From Aplysia californica (lineage: Eukaryota; Mollusca; Gastropoda; Aplysiida; Aplysiidae): a stretch of DNA of 64,000 nt. The stretch is from NCBI RefSeq assembly GCF_000002075.1, contig NW_004797300.1:1621005-1685004 (forward strand), in the 5' to 3' direction. The position numbers and the translations under genes were made by a program. Below the pieces are notes generated by a model, which was not told where the DNA came from, did no database searches, and saw only the letters and a program-made list of their open reading frames with translations. Within the stretch, counting starts at the first letter, position 1. The number at the start of each line of letters is the position of its first letter. Positions 12,417 to 27,400 of the stretch are shown here, one piece after another.

Positions 12417-15400
12417 CACGGGCACGTGTAAGTGTGTGTGTGTATGTGCATGTGTGTGAGCGCACACATGTGTGCATGTGTGTATGCCCGCGTGCATGTA
12501 CAGGGCTCCCCTTTTCAGGCCAACTTAAGAGGTTCCTTCACCCTTTGTTTTACTATTTTAAGGAGGTATTTAAACCCTTGTTTTAGAAACTTAAAGGGTA
12601 CAAGTCAATATCTCATAATCTAACAATAAGAATTTTTGCTTGCAAATATTTAACTCACACGCACATTCACACAGACACACCTTGAGTAACCATGACTATG
12701 ATTGAACGCTAACGATTTTAATTAATTGAAGAAATAAATGAGTAATATTGACTAGAATTAGAGTAATCTCTCGGCAGGGGTAAACTCATGGCACGACGTA
12801 ACGACACCGGCAAAAGTGAGCGACCGGAAACTGCACCCAGCTGATAATTACTAACTTTAAGTAGGTCGACAAGTCGACTTCTGACACAGAAGGTGACTGT
12901 CGCGCATGTGTGTGGGTGTGTTGTCAAATCATTGACTCGGCTTTGGGACAGAGAAGGGGGGAAATGATGCTTGCCAGACGCACACCACTTACGTTTTAAA
13001 GCGTACGCAAACCCCCAAAACAAAATTATAAAGAGTAAAGCTCACGCACAACCAAAACTTAAAGGGGGTAATTTGCAGGTTTAATGTGTAATATACGCAC
13101 ATTTGTGCGTAAAGGGGAGCCTTGATGTATATGTGTGCATGTGTGTATCTGCATGCATACGATGTAGTCCAGGATGAAAACACGTTGTTGTATGAGACTA
13201 TCCAAGTTTAAGAACAATTCATTAAGAATTTAGACCAGGCTCTTCAACATTGTTGTCCAGCATGATATACCTGAGCAAATCATGCACCCAGATATTTTTG
13301 CATTTCAATAATAAATGAATTACCTTTATGTTTTAGTAAAATATGTTATAATGTAATTTATCACGTACATATCACTGCACACAAACTTTAAGAGCATGCA
13401 AAAAAAAAAATGAAAGGATTCTTTTCTAATCTTTCTTTTAAATCTTCTCTATAGGTTCTTATTACAGCTGTTTTTTTTATACTGGTGTAATCCTCCATTT
13501 TTGTTATATTTCAGTTTATTGAAATACTTTTAGATAGGTTTGGCTTGCTCAATCTATTACATCAGCATGAGCATTACTACAGACATCCAAAGTCAACTGA
13601 CAGGTAGTGTATGCTGTATGTGAAATGATATCAGTACCTGGTGTCTATATTGACAGCCCCACAGTATGTGAGAGTGCCGGCAGCTGTGATACAGTTTGCC
13701 AACAGAAGTTCATTGCAGTCGTTGTCCTTCACATCTTGCCGCCACTTCTGCTCCTGAGATTTCAAGCTATTGGAAAAATGAAACAAAACAAATAATAATA
13801 AATGATAACATAGTACTTTGAATTCATGCAGCGCATTTCTACTAGGAATGTGCTCAATACAATCAAAATATACAGATGATTTTAAAATTTTGGAACTTGA
13901 TTCTTTATTTAATCTTACGACTGATGGGCCTGGTATAAGATAATTTTGCAAAACCTTTCTCTATTTCACTGGGATGTGTCAAAACAAAGTTAGTTTTTTA
14001 GCAGTCAATATGTTTCTCCAAGACGGTGCTTGCAATAAGGATGCACTTGTATATAGACTGTTCAGTGCAAGACTTCATCATATGTCACTTTTCAAAATGG
14101 CATATGGCAGAGTCTTACACTAAGCAGTCGATACAAACCTGATAACTTTAAAAACACCAACAACACTTCTCAAGAAGCTCTGTTTGACACTAATTTCACA
14201 TTTGCTTATTAGATGTATGTTTCTTGTTTTTTGCATTTGTGGTTTATCAATAATTCAAACATTTTAAACAATCATTCCATTTATTGAAATACTTTCATGA
14301 AAAGAGCTCTGGCTTGGTTGCTCCAATCATTGAATTAGTACAATGCTAACAATGACATTCATCCAAAGTTGACTGACCATCAATAGCTTCTTACCTATCC
14401 ACCATTTCTACTGCAGCTTTCAGCCGTTCGTTCATGGACTTGAGCTCCATCTGGAGTGAGTGTTTCTCCACCACAGCCTGGTCAAACTGAGCCTGGAGGG
14501 CGTTGACCTCTTGTTGCACTCTGGGAAGGTCAGCCTCTGACAAATCTTCCTCCTCCTCCTCCATGGGAGCTTCTTCCTCTTCTTGCGGCTGCACAGAGAG
14601 AAAGTTGAAAGGTGAATGTCACAGTTGGGAACTATTACTTTGGAGCTTCTTACAATGCAATGGAAAAGCCAGCTGGACTTATAAATATTGTCCAGGCAAC
14701 CATGGGTCTGAAATGTTTTAAATATTATCTTCTATTGTAAGCTGACAAATCCACTTGTTCATGTGTGTTAATGGGTTGAGAGTATTACACTGAACGACAT
14801 AAACTTCACAAAATGCAACACTGTCGAAAAGGATCACAGCCTGGTGACTTCTCATTGTAAGTTGGTGAAGAATGAGATAGACACATATTGAATGAAACAG
14901 ATTTATTACACTGTAAAGCAATGCTGCAACTAATTCATTAATTGCCCCCCCCCTCGTGACAAACTAACGTGAAGACTACATTGTGAACCAAATTATACCA
15001 TTTGAAGTTTCCGGCTGTGACAAAATTTGCACTACACAAACACCACATCTCTGCTCTCTGTGCTAGATTGCATCTGCATTTATAAACATCTACAAGCATA
15101 AATATTGTATATCACACTAATTCTTTCAGAATTCACATTCTTATCACATAGACAATCGTCACGACAACTATCATCACTATTTTTATGGTCATTATTACTA
15201 TTATTATTATTATTATTATTATTATTATCATTACTATCATTTTTTGTGATACTATTGCTATCATTATTATTATTTTATAACTATCAATAGTATCATTATC
15301 ATTATCATTATTAATATCCTTATTATTATTATTATTATTATTATTATTCTTTTGTACTTTTAACACTGTAAATACATGTAGTATTGAATGATAGCTGTGT

Positions 15401-18400
15401 CATTTTGTTTGGTAGGCCATATTAAACCAATAAAGCACAAAGTTGCTGCCTCTACAATGATTATTATTATCATCAACCCATAGTTACCATTGCTAATATC
15501 ATCATCAATGACACCATCACCAGCCACAGTTATCTATGACTAACCCTACAAGAATGGCAAGACCTAATAATTAAAAGGCGTAATTTCTAATTTCGTTAAA
15601 AGCTTTATCTTCCCTTTCTTCACTTGGGCAACTCTATCATTTATTTCTGTTGAACTAAAAATAAAAATCCTTCAGTGTCAAAAAAAAGCAAACAACAGAG
15701 ATAAAGCTAAAGATTCACAGAGGCTCTGCTCAATTCAATTTTATAACAATTTTTCCTTTTTTGTATTTGACTACCTCGTTTAAACATATAAGATGAAGAT
15801 ATTATAACACTGCTGATAGAACAACTGGCATTGTTCATTTTTTGACACTCTTGGCTTTCCAAACATTTCAAAAGAATGGTGATACCTATTCTTTTTAAAC
15901 AGATGGTTTTGGAGCAAAGGAGGATAGAAGACACTTCTGTATCAAATTAACTCCTCCACCTGATAGCTTGAATTACAAAACAATAAAGGTAAAACAGTAA
16001 AACAATAATAAACAATAACTTGAAACTGAAAAAGAAGTACTGAAAACAAAACGGGGTGGCCTAATTCCACAGGTGCATGATCTAATGATACATTACTTCA
16101 TTTACAACTGTTAACTCTCAATGGTTCGCTATGGTGACACTTCTCTGGCTAAACTTTGAGAACACTAACGATTTACAAAAAGTGAGAACGTGTCCCCTCT
16201 TTCCAAATCTTGTCAAATCAATCTCTGATCACATTCTTATGCAGCTGTCAATTTAGAAAGAAAAAGTGGTAGGTCAAAATCAATAAAACCATTTAATAAT
16301 GTGTAAAAAACAAAATTCTTCAAGAAAACCAATATCAGCACCTGTTTAACCATTGAGAAATGACAGCCCATTTCAGATTCTACTAGAAAGTGTCTGATAC
16401 AAACCATAGACTAAATCTGTATTTGATATGAGTGCAAGAGTTGGTGATATACATTTCCCTTCTTTCTTTTCATTTTTTTTGAGATTGGTAAAATTTGGTG
16501 GAGAAGATACCAGGCCGAGGCAGTGCCAACTAATTCGTCTATATCATTCAAATACTACCACCAAATCATCTAGTTCAGATCTGAATGATAGAACATAAAA
16601 GATAAACTTTGCAACAAACACCAGTGTGTGAGATTTAACAGGCACATATGACCTTTTCATTTGCAGATCTATTAAGATGACTTTTCAGAATATACATATT
16701 ACTCTTCATGAGGTGTGTGAAATTGTAATCGTAAAACATTTACTTGTAGTTTGATTTATTCTTATTTATCTATTTATTCATTTTTTGGGGGAGTGGGGGA
16801 AGGAAGAAACGAGATAGCTGTTTAGGTCCAAAAAAAACTTTCAAGGGGAAATTATGTCTCTTCAGCAAAGTAAACATCAAATATTGCGCCTGTTGAACCT
16901 GCACATGTGAAGGAAACAATAAAGAGCTATGTCAATCATTGACAAGGTACAGACAATGTCGTTGTTCTACAAGAGATGGTAGATACCTTAGTGGTCTTAT
17001 GTCGGGGAAAACGCTGCACATTTGTCACAACAACAATAGGGAGGAAAAACAAATTAAATTGTGGGTTAGTCGATGAACAAAGCAAAATATTATATTCAGC
17101 GAAAACAAAGTGTATTAGACTTATGTAAAACAAAAGAACAAGACAGCAAACACGAAGTATAAAAGGTTTCGGACAAACCTTCCAGCTATACTTTGTAAGT
17201 CTATACTATAAAATTAGTAAAGAATTTTTCCAGAAAACAGAATAACATACATTTTGGAAGTGGGGCATTGAGAATAACAGAAAGGTGGAACAAATCATAA
17301 AGGGTTAACATAACATTAATTTTTGACAAGTGTATTTTTATTAAAAACCAGTGGTGCCCTAAACAACAAATGCGTATACAACTCAGAGACTGATTCTGAC
17401 ATTTTGATGATGGATGTGACTTATCCACTTCGGCTTAAGTTTCATGCATTCACTGTCAAGAAATTCAAGCTTTTGATAATTTAAACCAAGGCCTACTATC
17501 CCAAGAACAACTTAAGCGGTTTGATCCACCACCCCATTACGATGACGAGTGGAGAAACTTTCAACATGCTGATGAAACTACCTATGCTATCTTTGGGGAC
17601 ATCCGGAGAATCATTTTCGCCAACCTTTTTCGTCTAGGCTATAGGGAAAGGACTATCTGTCAAACAGTTTCTGAAAACCTACTCGACATTTCCATCACTG
17701 TCACATAGACGAATGACGTCTTTCTGAACACAACCAACCATGCTCTTAAATTTAAAAAGTAAAACTATTCAAGCGTGCGACTTTTCTTTTAAAATAACCA
17801 GCACACAACATCAATGGAACAGCTGCTACAAAAGGTGAGAAGGGAGCAATAAGCCACACTTCCCAGTAATAAAAATATATCACATAATATATCTACATGC
17901 ACCATGAGCATTTACCTTTTGGGACAGCAATGCCATCTTAGTATTCGCAAGGTCAGTTTTGAGAAAAGCAAGATGGAAATATTGCATCAATTACATAGAC
18001 ATGAACAAAGTGATTAAAACAAAAAATAGCCAGATAGCTTCAAAATTTGGACTTTTTTCAAAGCACCTGTTGTAATAATAATCAATTAGACCAAACCCAT
18101 TACAAGTTACAGATGAATAAATTTCAGCTTATTGTGATTTATAATACAAAGTTCCTGCAAGAGTTCAGTTTGTTAATTAAAAACAACCGGAATGTTTACC
18201 CATTAAAATTTTTTAAATATCAATTTACCATAATAAAAACATAACATCATAGCAAAGAGAAATGTGGGAGAAGAGAAGCAAGATTGGTGCTCATGAGAGT
18301 TCAGCAACATGTTTTTAACACAATATTTTTTTGCATTGTGATTTGAACAGGATAGCCACAACACATAAAATACAATGGGAAGAAAAAGATTAATTTATGA

Positions 18401-21400
18401 AAAAGATTATGGGATTCGGATAATACAAATTTTCTTGTAAAAAAAAACCCCAACACTTTTAAGCAGCGTCATGGAAAAAAAATCGAAAAAAAAAAAAAAT
18501 CTCATTGGACAGCTTCAAAGTTTGCTCACGGCAGAAGGGCCATATTTTGAAGGTAAGAGTAATTTTTTTTTCAGTAGGCCCATCAACAGCTTAAGATAAA
18601 AGTACAGTAGTGTGAACATCTGCCATTTGGAAAAAATAACATTAAATAAAAATTCAGATAAAAGTAAGAAATATTTTACAGCAGTATCAACAATTTCTCT
18701 CAGTCTTATCTTTCTTTAGGCATTCCTTACTGAACGTTAGAGCATAAAGGCATTATTTTAAAAAAGTGTATTCCCCCCATGTATACCATGTTTCTACAAC
18801 ACCACCCAAACCACAAACCTATAGTTTAGTTTTAGTAAGAGTTTTACGGCCCTTGCAACACAATAAGGTCATATAAGTGACAAAGATTAGAGGTGTTACA
18901 AGAGAGTAACAAACAGAAAAAAGAAGGAGGGGAGATAGAGACGATAGATGTTTGATAGGAAAGAAGAAGCAAGCCACACCAGACCACCCGCCAACCACCC
19001 ACAAACCTATAAGTATCAAGATATTCATATGATGTCAGAACTGCAAAAGAATATGGCTAATGTGTACTTATTTCACAAAAATATTAGTGAAACTGATGAA
19101 AAAGTGTAAGTCAAATATTAAGTTGAGGAAAGGTGTGGAACTACAAGGAGACTATGCTTCAGACTGAAAGTCAAATAAAATATTATAAAGTTGCAGAACC
19201 ATCTCAAAGGAAAAAACAAATTAAACATGAAATAAGGAACAGACGTACAAAAAGAGCTTTGATGAAAGTTCTTATTTTAAAAGACAAAAACGCAGTGCTG
19301 AAAGAAGGATAGGCCCTACTAGTCTATTCAAAAAATATTTTTTTGTAAGGGATACATGATGATTTGCAATTACAACTGCAGCCAAACCTTTTAATAAATA
19401 TATTGTATAGATGACAGGCAAGGAACTTAAAGGATGAGGAGTTTACGCTTGAGCAAAAAAACCCAAAAAAAACAAAACCAACAAAAAACAGAACCCCCTC
19501 CCCCCCAAACCCCCCCCCAACAAACCAACCCCAAGAAAACAAAAAAACACACACACTAAGGAATAATTGCAGACATTTTGTCCATTGCCACTAAGACTGA
19601 TATCATGAACTATACAAACCATGCATAATACAAGTAAAACGCAAACAAAACTGCAAAGAACATTCCAGACTGAAGTGACCATTAAAAGGAAGAAGATGAG
19701 GACTGAAATGATTATCTCTGGGAGTCAAATTTAAGTGCCACTGTGTCATTCAAGCAGAAAGTATTATGCAACAGAAATGAAATAAAGGTAGCCCCATATG
19801 GTAAGATATCACACAAGGAAAAGAAGAATAGACAGACATGGAACAGCTAACAAAAGCATAGTGGCCATGATGCAGAAAAATGTGCAAAACTGAGATAAAG
19901 AAAACAACTAAATGAAAGAGAAGAAAATCAGAGGGGGGGGGGGGGGGGGGGGTCAGAATGATGTGACAAAACTCATGCTCAAGAGTCTCAGATGAAAGCA
20001 GAAAAAAAATATATAAACGAAAATAAAGCAAAGGTAACTACAACAAATACAAAACATGGTGCCCATTCTTTGGGCTCATTAAGTCGTCTACTAAAAAAAA
20101 GTAATGCCATTACTGAAGGCTATTAAACTCCATGCTGTAATTATCACAATAACGATGTTGGAACAACATGGAAGAACCAACCACAACAAAATCTGGAAGC
20201 GTAAACAGCTGCAACAACAGAGAGATTAAAAAATTGATGAGCCAATCAAAATTAGATTTACATCTCAGAGAAGCACTATTCAGTAAAAACAAATGAATAG
20301 AAGGAACATTTAAAATCTGAAAGAGAAAATTCTGTTTTCTAGTTTTTGTCTCCATTAGGTGAAAATCAAGAAACTCAAGCAAGAGAATTTAGAGCTTGAA
20401 CATCAGAGCAATGAAACGAATGAGAAAGCCAAAACCACTACATCAACAAACGTTACCTTTTCTAAACGCAATCTTATCTAAAGGGTAGAAAACAATAATT
20501 TTAAATTAGTACCTTTTGTAAGAAACCAAACCCACACATGATAAATAGCATTTCTAGAAATATTTATGTGTGCATACAATCTCCAGCAAAGAATCCAGGT
20601 ATAACCACTGGATATAATTATATGTATTAAGCAAAGATCACACAAAATTGCAAGAAGCAGTCACAATATATGCTGTTATGAACCATCACTGCAAACATAG
20701 TGCTATTTAGTACAGAAAATCAGAGTCTTCATCTTCCAATCAGCCATAAGCATTACTGAGATAAGGGACAATACTGAATAATTTTTAACTTGAAAATAAA
20801 TATTCAAAAGTCAGATTAAAATATTGGGCATAGCTCATGCATACATTTCTGCAAAGCGTCACAAATATATCATATACAATAAACAACCTGTAAGTGTTAA
20901 TATGATCTTTTACAAAACAGCTTTTTATGTAGGAAGTTTTACTTTCCCATGCTGTAAGCCACGCTGAAAGTTCTGTCAAAATTTGAGTGTTTGACACTTT
21001 TAAACTGGAAATAGCTATTCATTTAACAGCTATCAAGGGTCAGCAGAAAAAAAGGCAACTCAAGACAATGTTGTTCTTTGTGGTAAGTCCTGCAAACGAA
21101 ATAAAATGTCTGAGGGTAGATGTTGGTAATACAAGGAGGCTTCAATTCACAAAGCCGAAACGTAGATCCACAATATGTGCTGATGCCTGGAAAAAAATAT
21201 GCTTAGGATATCGATTCCATGAACTATAAAATCTTTCAATTTAAATTTCCCTCTCAATAAAATATTCCTGATGACCTACTTTTGATATTGGGATTATAAC
21301 TCTTATGAACAGCGCAAACAATTAATTGGTGTGATATATTAAAAGTAGAAAAGAGTTTAAAAGTTTAGAAAAGTTCACTGCCATACATATAAAAGAATCT

Positions 21401-24400
21401 GCTGTGATTTCTCACCTCTTCCTCCTGTTGCTTCTGCAGTCTTTCATTCTCCTCAATCTCCCTCTCCAGCTCATGAAGACGCTCCAGCGCTGACTTGAGC
21501 GGGCCACAGAGGCGAGTGTACTCCACAATGGCGATGGTGTAGTGTACTAGAGTAGCACAGTCCTCACTGGCATACTTGGCACCAGCAATGGTGAGGCCAC
21601 CGCGTGCTCCGGGGGATGGTGAGCGTTGCTTCACTGCCAGGAAATGCTTGTCTGAGAAAACACAAGGATGTGGTAATGCATAGTACGGGTCTAATAACCC
21701 TTTCAATACAAAAAGATCTTTTAATGTTCTTTACTTTACTTTTAGTTTTTACGTTTTCATCCTCTGTTGCGTGGAGGGGAGATACAGCCTTCTATGGCAG
21801 GCCAGCTCCGCAGCTCTTTCAGTAGTGATACCATGTTTTCTCAGGGTTTCCTTGACACCATCAATCCACTTTTTGCTTGGCCTTTATAGCCTGAGTGCTT
21901 GGTGTTGTAGGCTCTCGAGGCTGGCTGGAGAGGTGACATAGGTAACAGGTGGCAAAACCACTTTATTCTTTGTCTTTCTACTTAATGCAGGCAGGCCAAT
22001 AGCTGCTCTTACTTCTTCATTTCTCTGCCTGTCTCGTCTTGTGATGTTAAGAGTTTTGCAGAGACATTTCATTTCGCATGCAGTGATTTTGCTTTCATGG
22101 GTTTTACTTAATGTCCAGGTCTGGAACTGGCAGCATAATAAGTAAAGGAATATTGAAGTGAAAAGCTGTCTTTTTGTGTCCATGGAGATGTTTGGAGGAG
22201 ATAGTAGGGGTGTTCACCTACAACATTACACAGAAAGTTAAGTCTTACGGACTTAAAAAATAAAAGAAGGCTTGGATAGGGAAGAACATTTGAGTCTCCC
22301 TCACAGCTGTCCAGTATGTTTCCAAATGAGCTAACAAGAATATAGCTAAAATTATGAGAGAGAGAGAGAGAGAGAGAGAGGAAAGGGAGGGAGGAAAGGA
22401 AAAAGAGTGAACATAATACAAATATTTTCATACCTTGAGCGTTTTCCAAGAGGCTTCCTTCTCCTGTGACGCCCAGCTGTCCATCTCTGCTACAGGCCAG
22501 GTAGCTCTCCACGGCTGAGGGGTAACAGAACAGCTTTTTCTTATAATTTTTTTGTTGCTTTTTTGATAAGACTTTTATGGCACTTGCAACACAGTTATGT
22601 CATACAAGTGCTAAAGATTAGAGGCGTTATAATTCTGAATCATAAATTTGATATTGTAGTAACAGTTACTGAAGCTGTTGTGGTTGTTGTATAAATTATT
22701 GCTCCATCAAATTTACAACAAACTAGACACAATATAACAAAAAGACCTATGATTACAATACACATCCCATGCATCAACTTTGAACTACACCAGCATTGAT
22801 TGTGAAAGGAAAGCACATTAATTTCTTTTCATATCCACATCAGATACATTATATCAAAGGAGATTCTAGCACGCCTGACCATACAAAAGTTTTGCTAGAA
22901 GTAAAAAATGCAAAAGTTGCATACTTTATACACTGATATTTCTGCAGGAGTATGTGTAATATTCCAATGAAATTTCCATTCCCCCACCCTTAAATGTAGG
23001 TGTTTTATGCTCCCTTTGACACGATACAAATCACCTAGGAGATAGGCATCTGACCTTGCCTGTCAGGGCCAACCTGGGCTGAGAGTGATACATCTCAGCA
23101 TAAAGACTGAAATACTGGATAGAAATTATTTGCCCAATTTGGGAATCAAACTTGGGTCTCCTGCGTGCAACAGGGAAGCACCTAACCTTTACATTAAAAA
23201 AATTAGTTAATTTTCCAGTGAAACTTTAAGAAAAAAAAAAAGGTGAAACAAGAATTTAAAAGCATTTAAATTTGTCCAGTGAACAGAAAGGAAACTGACC
23301 GGCAAGCACGTCACCAGGCAGGCCATCCTCCCAGGGCACATTGTGCAACATGTCCACAAACTTGATGGAGTCAGTCATCGTCTGCTGCATGCTCTTCCAC
23401 TGTGTCTTGTCAAATCTGTCGCTTCCCTCTTTGGCTTTTGCTACATCAAATGAAACAAAACAAATATTCACATACCAGTTACTACCAAATCAAATTTAGA
23501 ATGAACATTTCATGCACAAAAAGAAATTAGCATTTCAGATCTTATATATGCAACTTTCTATTACCTGAACATAACCATCAAATACTAAAGTAAAATAAGT
23601 AAAAGACACAGCAGACTCTTGGAAGCATGAACCCCAGAATCTCCTGAAGGCTAAACATTATAGTTACAGATCAGCTCAGTTGAGTCACAAGACAAAATCT
23701 GGAAAATTGAAGCTAAGGACATTTGATAAGACTGTCTCTTTTGCACGAAGGGAATACAATAAAGACTAAAATAATCAAATAATCCAGTTATCTTCACAAC
23801 ATCAGTTCTCATCAGACAACTCATTTCATAAAAGAAACATTTGGTGATAGTAATAAGGGATGAATTTTGTGACTAGATCTTATATACTGACATTTTTTTC
23901 CCCCATTCAACGAAGTATTGTTTTAACTTTTATTTTTCTCCCCGTTTCAGATAGACTTTATGGCATAAAAAGCTACATTAAAAAGACATAAAAAACTACA
24001 GCATAGGTAATTTTAAAAAAAGCTTTGACAAATTATTGGGTTTTGCTTTCAAACACCACACTTGCAAGGTTTGTATAAAGATTAACTCATAATCGAAACT
24101 TCGTGAATCTTAAAACAATGAACTCACTAAAGGTTGAAAAGTTCAACCACATTTTATGTCACTACATAAAGAAAAGTGTATATTGACGTCACTAATAATT
24201 ACAATGAGCGTGCTATGTTCCCTGATATGATTCTATGTAAGACGTAAACAAAAAAGAAAATATGAATACAAAATATCAATAGTTTCTATTGGCAAAAAAA
24301 CAACATTGCTTTCTACATCATAGTAATATCATTCACACATTTCATTATTCAAGTGTCATGGCGTGATGGAAACAGGAGCTCGTCAATTTTTGGGCATATT

Positions 24401-27400
24401 GGATTATTGGTATCATCTTAAAGCCTGTTCCTTTACCTTGCTCTTTGTGAAAAATATATCCATTTATCTTGGATACAAGTCAAAATATGAGTGATTGAAG
24501 GAGATAGGGGAGGTCGGCTGGTTTCAGAAGTAAAATTAAAAATCAGCAAGAAAATGGCCGCCAAAATTGAGTTATTTTCTTAGCTTGAGAGATCTGGGAA
24601 CAAACATTTAACATTTTTTATGCCTTTAATTAACGTTTTTCAGTAAAATCCACACAGAAATGTCTTCTTTAAAGGGCATAAAAGGTGTGGAGCCAAAAAA
24701 AGAAAATTCGATAAAAATTCCCAAACGTGCGGAAAAATGCCAGTTTCTTGACTTTGATTATTTTGATGAGTGCTTGATTTCATCATGCTGCCTCACATAC
24801 GTATCTCGTAATAAGTTTTGACTTGTGAGGTCAGAAATTCGTGTGAATTTCTTTGTTTTGAAATCTGCTCTTACACGTCTTTATCTATTAAAGGATATAA
24901 GAAGAAAAAAAAGAAGAAATTATAACAAAACCTAAAATTCCTTTTCCACATTTTGACTAGAACAGTCCAAGTTTTCGAAGCGTTTAAAGTAAGTATTCCC
25001 TTCTTAGAATACTGAGACAAAAGATGTTATATTGAAAACAGAAACAACAAACGATTGAGCATGCATTCAGATACCCTAATTTCTTCAAGGCCATACATTA
25101 CACACTTCAAAGTGCAGCCATTCTTCAGAAGTGCAAACACATCCCACACCAAACGTACAACTACAACAATCCAAATGTGAAAACATTTTTAAATTATCCT
25201 GTGCAGAGAAAGATTCTTCAGTTACTGAAGAAGTCTTTCTAATCAATGACATCTTGAAGCCAAATCTTGGAACCAAGAACTACAACACCACTTGTGACAA
25301 GCTCCCCCGGTTCCCTATCTTGTCTTTGATACAGAGAGCCATGAAACATGGGAAAGAAGAGAAAGCTGGAGAAGAAGGCCTACTGAAATCTGGAGGAATT
25401 TTTTGTGGGCCTATATTTTGCTTTTTTGTTTGTTCAGGGTTTGATGGATAGCAGGGATTGAAAAGGAGTGGGGGAGGGATATGAGTGTGTGTGAGTGTGT
25501 GTGTGTGGTATGGGGGGGGGGGGAGTAAGCACACTGATCTGATGATGATGACTCCTGACCATTTCTACTAACAAGAACTTCTGGGTAAGGATCAAGGTCA
25601 GACTTTTGCCCCAGCAGTTGACCCTAGCATCTTCTCATTAAAAATGCTCAACAACCAAGGCGATTTTTATCCCACAATAGGAAAACATGACCTCTGACTG
25701 TTCCACCTTCATTCAGAAACACTGAATATTTCTATTGAGGTTAAAAAAAATTTTTTTAAATTCAAATCTTAAGTTAACCCTTGACTTTATACATTCACAA
25801 GCTGAGAAAGTATCAACCAGATACCCAGCATGAGAGGTAGGCAATTTACTTTTAAATTCAGTACCCTCATAAGATAGGAAATTAAACATTTTTGTCAGTT
25901 ATTTCACTTTCTCGCACTTATTGCTGTTCTATGGGTTGTTCTAAAAGCTGTAAACACAGGGGGAAAAAATTACCTATGATTTAAAAAAAGCACACTTTGA
26001 GAACCATGCCATGACATGAGCAGAGCAAGACTTCTCAGGATTACAGCTGCCCTTACTACATTAATGACACTCAAAACACAGTGACAAATATATGGGTCTA
26101 TTAAAAATACTAACAAAACAAAAAAATTCATAATTTCTTCTAAACTACGGGTCATGTTCAGAATCTGAACAGATGAAAAATCACATGCATCAAGCAATAA
26201 GTTCAATATCTTTCTGTTCAAGAAATTACCTCTCAAAGACATGACTGAAAAGTTGACAAAAGAAACCAACAAAGTGTTCATTTATAGTGATAACATTATC
26301 TTAAAGTTTTAGGATTTTGCAAGGCTATTAAGTGGCACTACCCGTAATATAAGTGAAACATTCTGTACTTTGTGAGATTTGCCATATTATAGAGAAATTT
26401 AAAAAAATATTCTAACATTCAACACAATCACCTAAACTTAAGTACCACACAAATGTTTACTACAAAATTCTAACAAAGTTCAACAAACATAAAATAACCT
26501 CATGTGTTTTGTATAATATGAACAAAGAGCAGTGTACGTTTATGTTAGTTGTGTAGGTTTAACAAAAATCGAAACAAAAACAAAAAACAACCAGACATCG
26601 ACAGTCATAAATTCCAGTTAAACAAATGAAACAAAGTGTTGAACATGTCAAGTGCGAATCACAAAATAAGACTTCTAAGCAAAGGATTCATCCAAAAATT
26701 TTTGAAGTAGACTAGAGCAATTTTTCTGTAAGACAAAGTTCTCAACAAACAAAAAAAGAAGCCAATTCACTGCAGAAAAATCTAACCTGAGCCTCTGTTC
26801 ACCGCTGCAAATACAAAGTGTGATGTTCGTTGATAAGTAAGTCAAGAATCAGGACAGACAAATTGCATACAGACCAAGACAGAAACCGTTTGGGCTTCCG
26901 TACCGACTCTTATTGCCTTTCAAGAGTCATGTAAGTTGAAAATTACGAAACTTGCGACTCACTGGGTCTTGCAATAAAATGTAGCGAAGAGCAAATGGTT
27001 CCCCCATTCAAGAAAGTGAATTGAAATAAAGGAAGTGTGCTCACCTTTTTGGAGATTTACGAAAACCAACAGCTGACAAAAATGTACCAGTAAACATTGT
27101 CTTTTGGTTATTAATTCAATAAAAGAGATTAAGTACACAGTGATAGAATTTTTCAGCTCTGTTCATGTTTGAGTGCCAGTAAAATGGCAGCTTGCACTGA
27201 AAACCTCCCAGGAAGCGAAGAATGTTTCAGAACATTATATGGTCTGTCAATCAAGGTTGTGAAGTGTATAGAGCCTACTTTCGAGCAGAGATGTGCATTA
27301 CACAATTCAGAATAATTGTTCTAAAGAAAAACAGTAACAGGCACATAACTATATAAAAAAAGATGGGGAAGTGGACCCATCTATAATCTGTCATCTGTCT

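Larger units (their letters stand above)
14589..21415. other. 6.8-kb intron inside the stalk (w44-w45)
   Basis: Largest intron in the window. Holds an (ATT)n block at 15190-15350, a dispersed repeat at 18826-19003, poly-C near 19495-19520 and a 22-base G run at 19931-19952. I found no conserved coding stretch in either strand. Confidence 0.6.

Noticed and set aside
12031-12586. His/Thr-rich and Cys/Val-rich open frames
   Set aside because: Both come from the (GT)n tract.
26786-26810. Possible extra exon in the w41-w42 intron (tctaacctgagcctctgttc)
   Set aside because: Has a donor-like and acceptor-like context but no dynein similarity, and w41 and w42 already join in phase.
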